Shown here piece after piece: positions 11,188-23,742 of a stretch of DNA of 64,000 nucleotides; the stretch's first letter is position 1; each line of letters begins with the position of its first letter. The position numbers were made by a program, and so were the translations under genes. This stretch comes from Enoplolaimus lenunculus (lineage: Eukaryota > Nematoda > Enoplea > Enoplida > Thoracostomopsidae). The DNA lies in NCBI GenBank assembly GCA_030248215.1, contig JASANG010002872.1, positions 62,001-126,000 on the forward strand, read 5' to 3'. Under the pieces are notes generated by a model. That model did not search any database. It had not been told where the DNA came from and saw nothing but the letters and a program-made list of their open reading frames with translations.

Positions 11188-13523
11188 AAAAGTTGGTTAA
11201 GGTTGTATTGCAGTCTCGTTTAAAATCAGCCCACCCCTAAAGGCTATATACATCTGCAGACACTCTGAGACTACTTGCTTGTAAACAAAGCTACGCGGCG
11301 TCTTTAAAGTGTTTTTAGATAAGAAATTTCGTTTTAGTTCTTTTTTTTGTTGGTCAAGTAAAACCTAAACTGATTTTCCCTCACAAGGCCTTTAATGGTT
11401 AACTTTCTCAGGGATCAGTTAAGCTGATTTTAGCTAAAATTTAACAACACCGACAGGAATTTGATCATCCGATATTTGTTGTGTTTTTGCACCGTAGGGT
11501 GGCTTGGAACATGGGGTGGCCAATTCTGAACTGCCCCAGTGTCCCTTTAGGGCTCCGCGGGTCTCGTGCGCCCCTCTTTTATCTCCCTACTGTCTAACTA
11601 ATCATAACGGCTCTAAGTGTTGTCGGGGTTAGGTATTTAACTAAAATTACATCATTTTTCAAATTAAATTTGAAGCATACTGAGCGATAACAAACAAGAC
11701 GTGTCTGGCTAGTGAGACTTTAGGACGAAGTAGTCCGGGCCTGTACCCAGAGGGGACTCACGAAGGCTCAGCATCCCTCCCCTGGAACAATTTTGGCCCT
11801 TGTAAAAAAATTATCAACCTTGATTGTGGAGTAATCAAAAACTCTTGTACGCGCTCCCGAAAAGTGTTTAGCCCGTCTAGCACGAATCACGAACGAAGTG
11901 AACGCACGAGAAGTCAAACGCAATTTTAATAATAATTATGCAAACTCTTTGTATGCGTCGATCTGATAAATGATCCCACCATTTGGCCTGCGTACAAATA
12001 CCGACACCCCCCTCGGTTTAGCATGTTGCATTCTGAACGTAATAATCTTTAGCCAATCAAGAGTGAAAACGTAAAGCTGAGTAGCGCGAAAGAAGCCACG
12101 CGAGCGAAGCCAACTAGAAGCCGGCGCATTTTTTTAATTTAAACACTGAAATATTTATCCAAAATTTGAACTTTTAGATAGTCAGTTTCGGTATTTAAAA
12201 CTTCTTTTCTAAACAATCAGGAGTCCAAATAAATATACAATGGCCAGCCGCATTTCGTCATGTTTAACTCCCAGTAAATGTAGTAGTAGTAGTAGTAGTA
12301 TCCAGTCGTGTAAAACGATGCATAGGTTTATAGCGTCACCGCTAAATTTATATATATATATATTATATATATAACTATATATATATTTATATATATTTAT
12401 TTATATATATATAACCACAAATTTGAACGAAGTTGAATGAGTAGTATAAAGTAAAAAATTTGTTTGTAAGCAACTTACTATTTACCTCTGGTCCGGCCCG
12501 AACCAAGGACTTGGAAATTATATGCAGGTAGGGCAGTGCAAGTACAACCTTACAGTAGGCTGACAGTGAGACGCCATTATGCAGTATTATTAACTTAAAT
12601 TAGCTGTCTCACCGCCTGTGACCCTACTAAAATATTTACACTCCATTTCCAAGAAGTTGAACTAGCTATGTATTTAGCTTGGTAAGACATTCTAAATATT
12701 AACTAGCTAGATGGTTCGCATATTTGTTCTCCGGAAATCCTGCTGTATATATTACAGACCAACTTTTACACAAGCTGTTTTTCGTAGTCAGCCGGCTATT
12801 TTAATAATTAAACTTAAAATATTTTTGCCCAACTTTCCCTTGAGGCAATCAGGCAGATCGAAAAATTAGATAATGAATTTTCATGCTTCACATACACTTG
12901 TGGTCAAGCCAATTATTTTCCTCAAGGATTTGTCGTATTATTGACTTGAAAATTATATTAAAGAAATATTTCGTAAGCAGGCAGCTAAAATATATATTGG
13001 TGCGTCTTTTGTATATAAGTAATGTCAAATATGTATATACCACGTAGGGAATCAAGCTGCCGGGGACGCAACGTGGGCTGACCCCCTACAGACGTCTTCA
13101 CTGTCTTTTCCCTACACAATTTTAACCCCTTAAAAATTGTTCACAAATTTATCCTGCCCATCCTGCCCTCTATTCATATTTTCTTGGCCTTTTTAGTAAC
13201 AATTTCTGGTTGGTGGGTTAACTTAGTACCTATGACCATTTAGCGAAGTTTTTACGGAAAGATCTGCCATAAAACTAGCACGAATGTGATGCAATTTTTC
13301 GCCCTAAACCCAAAAGCGGTTCATTCAATTATTGCTCAAAACAATAAGAATTTAGAAACTGCGGCAAAGAAGAAGGTTTTTATCTGAAGCTCATAAGTGA
13401 CAAATTTCAACGTAGGTTCAAGTCGGTGAGCCTTTGAACGCTATCTGCAAGCACTACTTTTAGAAATTTGTTCGACTTATATTAATATTTAATTAAATAA
13501 ATAACTAAAAATATATATACAGC
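11188..13523. other. non-coding DNA with microsatellites
   Basis: Contains an M9-like piece (about 11740-11880), an M11-like scrap (11885-11935), a short AGT repeat at 12283-12300 and a TATATA tract at 12345-12412. No coding stretch supported. Confidence 0.4.
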
Positions 13524-13590
13524 ATGCAGACAGTCACAACCGCAGCTGCTGTGGGAACTCCAGATAGTTGAGCGGATGTTCTATTTTTAG

Positions 13591-13953
13591 AAAAAATTAG
13601 ACGCCAGCGCTTCTACTCACATATTCCTTATATTCAGCCAACAGAGCTTAAACCGTTTGTCATCCGAAATTTCGTACCATCGGCAACCTCAGTTATGTCA
13701 ACAAAACTGCCCGGAACCGACACAAAATCGCGGATATCAATTGCGACCCTATCGCACACAGTTTGTAAGCCATCAAGTCCTGCTGGCGTCTTCCGGCGTC
13801 GTTCAGTGAGCGAAGCTCATCGCGCAGTCAGACCACCGAATACTCCGATTGGGTTGTCGCCGAAATTAGCTCTCCAGTTGGCAAGACGAAAGTTAGCAGC
13901 AACAACAACCGCGGCTGATTGTGTTTTGCTGGAAGCTGAAACACCGGATCGAG
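13591..13953 (+). CDS. possible coding exon, product not recognised
   Basis: An open stretch with higher G+C than its surroundings and protein-like composition, for example TELKPFVIRNFVP, RRRSVSEAHRAVRPP and SPKLALQLARRKL. It starts after an acceptor-like CTATTTTTAG and ends at the donor-like GAG|GTAACC. A 38-base GT-AG interval (13954-13991, ending TTTTCCAG) would lead to a few more codons and a stop; without splicing the frame also ends within four codons. The first Met inside is at 13695. The same frame continues upstream to an ATG at 13524 through one TGA at 13569. It is basic and serine-rich, with no membrane segment. It could be a 5' exon of a gene whose rest I cannot find, or a fragment. 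Confidence 0.35.
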
Positions 13954-14077
13954 GTAACCACTAAGATTATATGCAATTTTCTATTTTCCAGCGGTATATT
14001 CAGCTTAAATGAAATTGCCATAACCTGTAATCTTAGAAGAGGTGGCATCCACTAACCCATTAAATACTGTCCCACAG

Positions 14078-14220
14078 CCAGCTCAATACGCTGAGGTGGA
14101 CTTAAAAATTTTCAGCATCGGCTTTTTGGGTGATTTTAAAAGACTCACAGGCGAGGTTGAAAGTTTTGTAGTGCGGATGCCACAAATTTTTTAGAAACGA
14201 GTGGACCACCGTGGGCTGCC
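14078..14220 (+). mobile_element. M9 MITE, diverged
   Basis: CAGCCAGCTCAATACGCTG and ACAGGCGAGGTTGAAAG match the family; both ends are worn. Confidence 0.55.
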
Positions 14221-15184
14221 CAATAGTTCAAATCATTAAACCTTTGCACTCTATTTCAGCTCGTCGTTTTATCCTTGAGGGTATTGTTCCCTAGTATTAT
14301 ATATACATTTTTATGCAATAATTCTCCATTCCTATAGCTCTATTTGAATATACCCCACCCCAGAATTGCGTAAAAGTTATAAACATTCGTTGAAATTGTT
14401 TTCAAAATAAACCTCGGCCGATGCTGTTATTTATGACCTAATAATAAAACTTTAATTATGTCAAAACTTGTAAAAAAACAGTTTAATTTTATAGCGAAAA
14501 CAGAAAATTCGCTGAAAACATCTTTTAAATCACTTAATGTTATTAGGTAATTCTGTAATTTAACCAAAACCAACATTTAACGCTCATCGTTGGACTGGCG
14601 AACCAGATGGGTGTACGAATTTGCTATACAAATTGTTCAAGTCAAACTCATAAGGTGTTTGCGTAGCTAAATAGTTGTTTGGCCATGAATGACCGTTTAT
14701 TAGACGTTCGTTTGACACGCCGCTGTTGCTATGAGAAACGCTTTAATATTTACGCCACAGTATAGCAAGGTTTGGGACCGAAATTAGCACACATCTGCTT
14801 CAAATTTATGACAACGAAACAGGTTCAAAGTGTAACGTTGAACGTAAGCCTAAGCGTAACAACAACCATAAATTTGTTTCCCAAAATGTCCTGCATCGAC
14901 TCTGCCCCACCAAGGCATTCGTTCATATTACAAAATTCATTTGATTGCCTTCGAGTAAAGTTAGCATGACTACGGCCTAATCAACACTGTTCGGTCACAG
15001 TGAAATCGATTCACAATGAATAGCTGCCCCTAGCGACAGGTTTGCAAATTTTTGGCAGGATGGGCGTAATGAATGATTATACACGCGAGCGAAGCTAGCG
15101 ATAAGCCAAAAGCAATATAGCCAAAATAGAAAATTTTGTTCTGTTTGATTTGGACAGCGGCGAATCCAATCCCTGATAGGCTGG
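14221..15184. other. non-coding DNA
   Basis: A+T-rich; an M11-like scrap (GCGAGCGAAGCTAGCG) lies at about 15087. Nothing else seen. Confidence 0.35.
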
Positions 15185-15338
15185 CACTATACTTTTGATG
15201 ACGGCTATCGATATTTGTATCCGTCAATGACCGTCCGGCGCCGTCCGTCACCGTACGGTATAGCACGCAGATTAGTTATGTGCGATATTATACGGTGACG
15301 GACGGCGATTGACGGCGTCTCACGACAAGTATAGCACC
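15185..15338. mobile_element. M14 palindromic element with CCGTCCGTC core
   Basis: Outer arms GCACTATACTT / AAGTATAGC, inner arms CCGTCCGTCACCGTA / TACGGTGACGGACGG. It is a probable MITE, and its core resembles the 10-bp minisatellite at 26.2 kb. Confidence 0.7.
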
Positions 15339-15892
15339 ACCCCTAGATGTATAGCCTGTGGGTCGTCATTTATTCACCAGCGAGGTTTTGTTCTAAAGTG
15401 TCAAGTTCCTTGACAAGTTAAAAATAATATGACTTAAAAGATTTATGTTGTTTTCTTGTTGTTTTCAGTAAAATCATACATTGAACGTTGTTGTATTTTA
15501 ATACATTTGCAGTGGTAGTCATTAATTTGGTTTAAGCAGCTTTATTGTTTTTCAATGAACCAGTTGCCGAAAAATAAACTCAATCAACGCATATGACTAA
15601 TGACGAGTCTGAGAAAACTCAGACGGATTTTATAGGTGTAATAATTTTGTTTTTTAACCGAAAAAATTACAATTATCAGCTGGTGTTTTAAGTAGCTATG
15701 TAATTATTGATAAAATCAAAACATTTGTTTAGCGGCACGTGGCTCGCCAGGTTGTGTTTAATGACAGGTTGTAAAATGTTGTAAACGAAGCAACCAACTT
15801 AATGAGTGCAATTTCGGATGTTTTGTGAGTTTTAGGTGTGGTTAACTTTTTGAAACGTTTTGGCAATTACCACGGCATTTCTGGGTCATGTA

Positions 15893-16083
15893 AAAATCAG
15901 GGGCGGAACGTTTTCCTGTGGGACTATAGAAAACAGTCAGCTTAAGCTTTGGACAATTTTTTATTTGGCTTAGGCTTAGACTTAGGCTTAGGCTTAGAAA
16001 TATGCTCGTTCTTACGCTTTTATGCTTAGGTTTAGGAATAAGCTTATAATAATACTGTTCCACCCTTGTTCTTTATATTGGCC
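15893..16083 (+). mobile_element. M1 MITE with TTAGGC run
   Basis: The left end GGGTCATGTAAAAATCAGGG and right end TTCTTTATATTGGCC are worn. The interior holds GGCTTAGGCTTAGA-type words. Confidence 0.7.
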
Positions 16084-16162
16084 AAATCAGCAGTGGCGCA
16101 ACGAAAATTTTAGAGTATGGGCACATCCAGGCCCATAATTCGAGTCCACCGGCCAAAGCATG

Positions 16163-16351
16163 CACTGCAATAAAATGGTGAGTCAAATTGACTCTCTTCG
16201 AAAGAGGCTCTACGGGACTACACAAGTTGAGTCGAAATTCGACTCAATGAGTCGCACGTTTGACTCTGGCGGAGTCGAATTTGACTCAGTTTGTGTAGTC
16301 CCGTAGAGCCTATTTCGGAGAGAGTCAATTTGATTCACCATTTTTGCAGTG
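16163..16351. mobile_element. M3 MITE (GAGTC palindrome), copy 1
   Basis: Nearly complete palindrome: CACTGCAATAAAATGGTGAG at the left, TTTTTGCAGTG at the right, with GACTACACAA/GTGTAGTC and GAGTCAAA/TTTGACTC pairs inside. It would fold into one long hairpin. Confidence 0.85.
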
Positions 16352-16793
16352 TGCATAGCACCTTTTGCAGTAACGGATATACTTAAGATTTGGTGGGGAA
16401 TAAGAGGTTGTCCAACAGGTTCCGGAATTTTGTTACGAAACCAATTTCAAAAGTTTTCCATACGGCCGTCTGCGTTTTTTTACGGGCTCAACAAATGAGC
16501 CTAATCAAATCGTCCCTCGCGAGAGTACAAAGAAAAATCGCGAGCGAAGCTGGGTGAAAAGATGAACACAATTGTCTTTTGTTTTAACTCGAGTGCAAAA
16601 CATTAATTTGGGGTTTGTGGACGTTTTATATTTAACGAAACATTTTCAGGAAGCCAAAACAGAGTGACCTTGAAGCTAAACCAAAATATTTGTACTTATC
16701 GCTGCAAAATTTTATTTTGTGCTGCTGCAGTTGAAGAATCTGACTCTTAATACTAGAACAGTAGAAAAATTTAGCAAGCGAAGCAATCGAGAA

Positions 16794-16972
16794 AATGGTG
16801 AGTCAAATTGACTGCGTCCGACATAGGCTTTTTCGGACTGCGCAAACTGAGTCAAATTCGACTCTGACCGAGTCAAGTCGAGTTTGACTCTGGCGGAGTC
16901 GTATTTATCGCAGTTAATGTAGTCCCGAAAAGCCTATTTCAAAGAAAGCCAATTTGACTCACCAATTTTTAA
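16794..16972. mobile_element. M3 MITE, copy 2, worn ends
   Basis: AAAATGGTGAGTCAAATTG at the left and TTTGACTCACCAATTTT at the right; the CACTGC ends are lost. Confidence 0.75.
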
Positions 16973-17165
16973 ATTAAAATATTACATACTTACTGATTCT
17001 GATGCGGGGCACCCTCCTGCCCCCCTTGCTTCGCCACTGTAGGTATATCCGTCCACGAAATGTAGAACTACAAACGTATACACACCGCAGCTGGAGAGGC
17101 GAGGTGCCGCATTTCCCACGGATTGCTCCACCCTCAGGCCGGAAGAAAATTTTCGACTGCCTTAA

Positions 17166-17429
17166 GTGAACTTTGTTCAGAAATTTTTTGTCTTCTCTGG
17201 AAATCGTGCCACCTCTACTAAAAATTTGTGGACGTTATTGGGACTTAACGCATACGAAAGTAGTTTACTGACGAAAAAGAAGTTTGAAGTTTTTCTGTAC
17301 GACGGGGTCTATCTCAAAGGTTGGGATAGAACCTACCGCACCTTGAACATTTTCGTCAATTTATATACCCGATTCGAGGACATTCTTAGACAAGAAAACC
17401 AAATTATAAACATACCTGTTGCCAGATGA
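17166..17429 (+). other. unidentified coding-like fragment
   Basis: An 87-codon open stretch with protein-like content (FEVFLYDGVYLKGW, then NLYTRFEDILRQENQ) and no match to any repeat family in the window. It has no clear ATG context, splice sites or partner exon. It may be a remnant of a host gene or of an element; I do not recognise it. Confidence 0.2.
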
Positions 17430-17757
17430 ACCTGCTATGGGCGTGGGACAAAACGATTTTAGATCAGGGACATTTGGAGGAGTGTCTGATTTCATCATAC
17501 TTACTTCCTGAGCTAATCTTTTTCCCAACGAGGATAATTTTTTTAACGGGGCTGCTCAACTATGAGACCCCCTCAGGCTACGGGTTCGATTATAAGTTTT
17601 GCTGTGTAAAAAAACTTTGGCTTTCTTTAATTAAATTTACACCCAACATTCGGATGATACGCCGCGACAGGAAATCGTGTGCCTTAAAGCATATTATAAA
17701 GTCCCTACAGAGTGCACTGGCATCATATTTTTAGTATTTTTAGCCGATATGGTATTT

Positions 17758-17953
17758 GGCCAATGTATAGAACAGGGATGGAACAGTAGTATAAGCATAT
17801 TTCTAAGCCTAACCTTAAGCCTAAGCCTAAGCGTAAGAATGAGCTTATACTTAAGCCTAAGCCTAAACCTAAGCCAAAATATAGTCTAAAGCTTAAGCAT
17901 ACTCTATTACAGTCCTGCCGGAAAGCGGCCGGGTCCTGTTCTATACATGGGGC
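17758..17953 (-). mobile_element. M1 MITE with 8-bp target duplication
   Basis: Ends GGCCAATGTATAGAACAGGG and CCTGTTCTATACATGGGGC. TGGTATTT on the left and TGGTGTTT on the right form a target duplication (7 of 8). CCTAAGCCTAAGCG occurs inside. Confidence 0.9.
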
Positions 17954-18247
17954 TGGTGTTTTTATCTATAAAAGAATATTTTTTATACTTTTGGGTTTGA
18001 GTATCGTCGACAACGCAAGCTTTTGCCTTTAATTCGATTTTGGTGGTCAATAAACTTATGCGAGTTCACTTTAAAAATTTAAAAGGTTCGTTTTGCTATA
18101 TTGCAGCTGTCAAGTTGGAAGATGTCACCCGTCAAATTGCGTTTAAGCGTTACAAGGCTGATTTTTCAACTTAGATTTCAGCGCCCACGGTCAATTGACT
18201 GTCTCACATGAATATTTCCTAGTTCATGTAAGATCTAATTTCAAGCC

Positions 18248-18470
18248 GGGGCCGATATTCTCAAATGCGTATAGCACCTATGATCGGTTAGCGATTGGTT
18301 TTCAAACTGACGAACATATGCAATTGCAGTCTCAAAATTGGTACACAAGAAGGGCAAATTAAAACCGGACAGAGGTGGTTAATTTCGAACCTCACCATCT
18401 GCTGGTTCCAAAGTTACAGGACTTATTACCAAGTGGTGATAGGTGCTGCACACCTTTGAGATTACCGGCT
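18248..18470. mobile_element. M13 MITE
   Basis: GGGCCGATATTCTCAAATGC at the left, GTGATAGGTGCTGCACACC and TTTGAGATTACCGGC at the right. Confidence 0.75.
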
Positions 18471-18800
18471 CAGGTTTTGAATGGAAGCTTACTGTGCATT
18501 TCGTACTAATGATCGTGTACAATTTTCGCTAAATTGCACACAGTACACTCTATGTGAGAAAGGGTTATAGATAGCAATTCAAAAATTTTTCCATTATAGA
18601 CAGCAATTGAAATTTTTTTGAAATATTTTATCTTTCATATATATAACATCGAATTTCAACCAGCATTCTTACCGCAGCCTACGTGGAAACCGTTTAACAT
18701 CACCAATCATCTACTGAAGCTGTTGCTAGAGCTCGAATGGGCTCTGCCTCTTATGTGTTGTGGAGATTTTGTCCTACGCGGACGGGTAGTAATTGCTAAC

Positions 18801-18960
18801 CAGTGCCGGAAGAGAAAGGCGTAGGGGCTCCGCAAACTCCAGGGTGGGGCCCCCAAACTCGTGAGCGAACTTCGGCTGTTTTTCAACCAGCAGGGTTGGG
18901 GCCCTTTTAGGGGTGCGGCCACCCTGTACGGGAGTATGAGGAACGGCTGCTCCGGCCCTG
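18801..18960. mobile_element. M10 hAT-type MITE with 8-bp target duplication
   Basis: Ends CAGTGCCGGAAGAG and GCTGCTCCGGCCCTG. TTGCTAAC and TTGTTAAC flank it (7 of 8). The CAG start and 8-bp duplication are typical of hAT transposons. Confidence 0.85.
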
Positions 18961-18970
18961 TTGTTAACCA

Positions 18971-20094
18971 CTACGCTATGTATATTAATAATTTTGCAGT
19001 GTGCGTTAAGTTGATCGCAGTATTCACTCAATGTGAAAAAGGAATAATTAAACTCAACTCCGCGGCTTAGGTAACATGAAACAAGACAAATCACGGGTTG
19101 AGCAAAGAACGCACAAGAGTTTTGAAATTCTGTTGAAGTCCAACTGTTGTGAAATGGTTAAAATATAGTTTTTGTTCACAAAATGCAACATTCTGCAAAG
19201 TCAAATACGTCCAGGTCGCAAAAATGTCATAAGTGGAAGCATGTAATCAAACGGCATATTCTTCCGTATAATTGTAAGTTGTTTCTAAACCCACTAAATT
19301 GCCAAAAGGCTTTTCTGCTCCTTTATCGTTAATTTGACGACGTACTGGTTAAGTGGTATTCTTGTAAATGTCGTTGTATTCAGCAAAGCCAAATGAGCCT
19401 AATTTACAAGCCGAGTAAGGCAGCTTTCGTTTATTTAACAGCAACTCCTGTAAAAACTGGTGGTCTATGCTTTGTATTAACTTCAGTATTTTACTATGCA
19501 TCATCCACAATAATTAGCTTTGACACTGTGTTTAAAAAATACAAATTCAATTCTACAACAGCCTAACAAATTTAAGTAAATTTTGGCCAAATTTTGCCAG
19601 ATATAGGAAATATTTGAGATTAAAATAGAACTGAAGCACAGAAATGTGTTGCTACATTTTGTATAATTATTCGGGTGAATCATTCTGCTGAAATGGTGAA
19701 AAATTCTCCCTCTCCCAGCTAAAATTTAGGATCTAGCTAGCGCTAACTGGCACCTGGCGCTACACTCAGGTGAAAGCACACCTCCAAATTCTGATTGTCT
19801 AGACAGATCCTTGCCTGGTTAACAAAACATCTTGTAGGTGACATACCGTAATCAGGCAAACAGAACAAACTCGTACGCAAGCAATACAACATAGATGAAC
19901 GGCTATCCTGACTGCAACTGACAGCTTTTATATAGTTTTCGACATAATATTCTGGCAAGTCGTATTTAACAAACCTAATAATCAACGTTCGCAATGTAGG
20001 CTTTTGTTTTGGGTTAAAGTTTTATTTACTCGTCTAGTTTGCCACCGCACCATTGTCAATTTTGATAAAAGATAAAAGTTTTCCCTACACATCA
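18971..20094. other. non-coding DNA
   Basis: No repeat family or coding stretch recognised. Confidence 0.35.
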
Positions 20095-20295
20095 CACTGC
20101 AAAAAAATGGTGAGCCAAATTGACTCTCTCCGAACAAGGCGTTTCATGACTACACAACCTGAGTCAAAGTTCAACTCCGCCAGAGTCAAATTGAGTCGCA
20201 TTTGACTCTGGCGGAGTCACATTTTGACTCAGTTTGTGTAGTCAGGAATAGCCTCTTTCGGAGAGAGTCAATTTGACTCACCATTTCTTGCAGTG
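20095..20295. mobile_element. M3 MITE, copy 3
   Basis: CACTGCAAAAAAATGGTGAG at the left and CACCATTTCTTGCAGTG at the right, palindromic throughout. Confidence 0.85.
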
Positions 20296-20855
20296 TACCT
20301 ACTGTTTACTACTACTATTCTTAATGCTAAAGTCTTAGGATTGCGCTATAAATTAGTGAGCCACACGCCGCCGCGAGCTCCTATGCGTTCCTATAGGCAA
20401 AATCTATTTTGTAGCGTCCGGTAGGGCGCGGCGAGTGCAGCCTCACTTTTAGGTTTAGGCTAAACCTAAACATAAGCCCCAGCATGTATTTTGTTGACCC
20501 AGTCGTTATACGGGGGAACAATTTTGTGAGGGGGGAAGGTAAACAAGTACCATGTTTTCGCATCATAATTTGTGTCTGACAGAGCCAAATTGGCGGATTA
20601 TAATAAAGGTCAGCAAAGCCGCGATTTCAGGACCAGCGTCTTCAAGGAGCCAATAAACGAGTGTTTCATAAAAGAAAATTTAAAATGGAGAAATATTTTT
20701 TACCCTGGTTTTTAATCAGTCCTTATTTGTGAAGCGACCGGCATCACCAATCGCCGTCATGCCCCGGTTAAGTCAGGTTCCGGTCATGGCGGACGCTCTT
20801 ATGTATTTGGTCTTGTTTGCAGTTAGCTAGTCATGACTAAGGCGCATATATACTA
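20296..20855. other. non-coding DNA
   Basis: One short TTTAGGCTAAACCTAAAC word at about 20453; otherwise nothing recognised. Confidence 0.3.
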
Positions 20856-21110
20856 CACTGTGAATTCCAATAAGATAATTAATCAATTCAGCTAATGCGA
20901 GTTGGATATTTCTGAATTTAGTATCAGTAAACATTAGTTCACTCTGAGTTGAGTTGATTCTCACTCTGAGTTGAGCTGACACCTCTGGGTGAGTTGATTA
21001 ATAAACTCAGAATGAATTGAATCAACTCAAAAGTCTGAGTCTGATAGTCCTAACGCAGACTGTGTGATTCAACTCATTCCGAATTAAAATCCACTCAAAT
21101 AAGTTTACTG
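20856..21110. mobile_element. M4 MITE, copy 2, TA-flanked
   Basis: CACTGTGAATTCC at the left and AAGTTTACTG at the right with TA outside both ends; the body matches 3113-3370. Confidence 0.85.
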
Positions 21111-21205
21111 TACCAACGGTAAAACAATTTCTAAAATTGTATAAATGTATGTATACTTTACTAGGATCAAGAAATGCTTCCATCATCTGCGCTCGTGCTC
21201 ATGAA

Positions 21206-21396
21206 CAGTGCCAGAACAGGCAGGGGTGAGGCGCCCCACAAACTCCAGGGTAGGGCACCCAAACTCACAACCTAAGCGAGCAAGAAGCCAGACGCATTTT
21301 AAACCTTAGGCGGTTTCTGTTTTAACCGGTTAGGGTGGCGGCCGCTTTAGGGGCGCTCCCTAAATGGAAGTGTGGGGGGTGACTGTTCCAGCCCAG
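21206..21396. mobile_element. M10 hAT-type MITE
   Basis: CAGTGCCAGAACAGGC at the left and GACTGTTCCAGCCCAG at the right; it shares the CAAACTCCAGGGTAGGGC block with 18801-18960. Confidence 0.7.
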
Positions 21397-21850
21397 CTTG
21401 TAGAGGAAGGCCGGCGTTTTCGAAAGTTTATTTTTAACCGTAGCAAGTTTTAAACTTAAATTTTGATACGATATCTTAAACAGAAAAGTTTAAATCTTAA
21501 TAAATTTAAAAATTGGTTTTTAAAAGTTTATTCTCATTTTAATACTTTGTGATACTTTGCAAACTCTTTGCCACTGTTCTTATGCTGTCACAGTAACTGA
21601 GCAAATTTGAATTCGCGTTCGAATATTTAACTTTCACGTTTCCTGTTTATTTTTTGTCAATATTTTTGACATTTTAATTGTGCTCTGATGAGTTTCTCGC
21701 TCAAATCGTGTCTGATCACGCAAGTTGTCAAAGTTAGAAATAAGTTAAAATTTGAATATGTCTTCAAATGTGTCAGATTTGGCACAATGTTCGTTTACAT
21801 GTTGCAAAGCTTATATTATTTTTACATATCTGCGATAGAAAATTAGACGT

Positions 21851-22033
21851 ATGTTACTTTAAGCGGCGTCCAGGTTTCTGGTGGGTCTATCAAAGAGTAG
21901 GTTTATATTCTAGATTACGTTTTTTGCTTAGACTTAGGCTTAGGTCTAGGAAATTATTTTTGCAACGCTTAGGCTTAGACTTCGACTTAGGAATACGTTT
22001 AATTTACTGTTACGCCGCTCAAAGTAACATTAG
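21851..22033 (+). mobile_element. M2 MITE with TTAGGC run
   Basis: ATGTTACTTTAAGCGGCGTC at the left, CGCTCAAAGTAACATTAGCC at the right, two blocks of GACTTAGGCTTAGG type inside. A further M1 scrap lies at 22190-22250. Confidence 0.75.
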
Positions 22034-22496
22034 CCGAAAATTACATCATCAAATGAACTTGGGTATGTATCAGGATTCTATTACCTGCACAAATTCAAAT
22101 TCCTGTTCTTGTTTCGGCTATCTTTAACTACGACATATTTTGTATGGGAAAATTGCGCTTTGGCGTAGTGAAATTTTACAATTTTCACAGCATGTTTAGT
22201 AAATGCTTCATGGCTTAGAAATATGCTTATACTACTGTTACGGCCGTCAGCCATACAAAGTTTGATGAATACCATAGTTGAAAATATGCTTGTTTTATTC
22301 GAATTTTTTCATTTTTAAAACACTCGTCATGGGCCCTTTGTGGGCATTGGCCCTGGAACCGCAGCCTAACAAGGCTTCATTACGGTCCATCCCGTGCATA
22401 GCTTTTTGCTTTAAGCATTACATAAGCTATTTCTATTTACACCAGTTGCATTTAGATTTGCGGCTTAGCACAGTATTAACGGTATCCGAGTATCGT

Positions 22497-22665
22497 AGCC
22501 CGGCCCGAAGCCAGCTCACCTTACTAGGTGGGGCTAAATATTTTTCAGAAGGTGCATTCAAGGGTTTGAAGGACTTACAAGCAAAGTTAAAAATTTTCAA
22601 CGGGGCAATATTTTTCCAAGGGGCTCAGCCTTCCCTGTCCCCCCCCCCTGGCTACGTGCTCAATC
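22497..22665 (+). mobile_element. M9 MITE, well preserved
   Basis: GAAGCCAGCTCACCTTAC at the left, GGACTTACAAGCAAAGTT inside, CCCCCCTGGCTACG at the right. Confidence 0.8.
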
Positions 22666-23517
22666 GTAGCTATGTAATTCTCGCATTTCGGCCATTTTTT
22701 CAAACATTAACTCTCTTGTTCCTTTGCGATTTGTAGTTTTCAATCGCAGCAGCGTTAACAAAAATCTGAAGTTAATCAATTTTGTACGTTCTGTAGTCTT
22801 CAGGGACGGCGTCTTCCGTTTGACAAGTTTTCGATGTTTTAATTTACTCTCCGGCTTTCATATCCTGTACGCTACGATTGTTTTATTGTATTTTTCGTGT
22901 TTTGCTTTGCTGAATGCTTAACTATAGAATTTCGATTGAGCTTTGGGTAATTTGTGAACATTACTGCTAACTCTAACGTTACGTTGTCCGAACATTATAA
23001 TGCTGTTGAGCTCAAGTGCATTTTAGAAATTAATCTGGCTATTCAAACGCTACAGAAATTTTGGCGAATAGTGCATAAAATGTTGAATTTTTTGACAAAA
23101 ATTTTTTTCATTCGTAAAACCAAGAGTGGATGATCACTTTTTATAACAAGAGTGAGCAACTGGGTATATTCTGTGTATTAAAGAATGTACCCGGCAAGCG
23201 TTGCGTTTTTGGCTTACCCCCCGGGTCTGTATGCAGTTTTATATCGTAGTAATGCTAGGAGCAAATTGTAGCCCCCCTTGTTTAAGGGAGTAGGTGTACT
23301 GAAGCATACTTTATTGTTAATCTCTTGCTTAACCACCACTGATTGAGGGGGGTCGAACAAAAATGCAACGCGTGCTGGTACATTTAGTACCATGCACAGC
23401 CCAAGCAGTTGCACACTCTTCTGCAAGGTGGACATCATCCACTCTTGGTAAAACGAACCTTTGTTTTGCAAACAATCAAATGTTACAGTGTTGGTTCAGC
23501 AACATGTATGAAATCCT
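22666..23517. other. non-coding DNA
   Basis: No element or gene recognised. Confidence 0.3.
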
Positions 23518-23742
23518 ACGCCCATATTCTCAAATGTGTATAGCAACTATTATCAGTTAGCAATAGGTTTTCAAACTCGCTAACTATTGCAATTGTTGAA
23601 CTCAAAATTACTGTAGGAATAGAGCAATTCGAATGCAAAAAAGAGCTGAATTTTTGAGCCTCAGCAATCACAGATTCAAAAGTTACAAGACGTATCAACA
23701 ACTGGTGATAGGTGCTACACACATTTGAGAATACGGCCCAAG
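23518..23742. mobile_element. M13 MITE, best copy
   Basis: GCCCATATTCTCAAATGTG at the left and CACACATTTGAGAATACGG at the right. The inner arms AACTATTATCAGTTAGCAA / CAACAACTGGTGATAGG also pair loosely. Confidence 0.8.
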
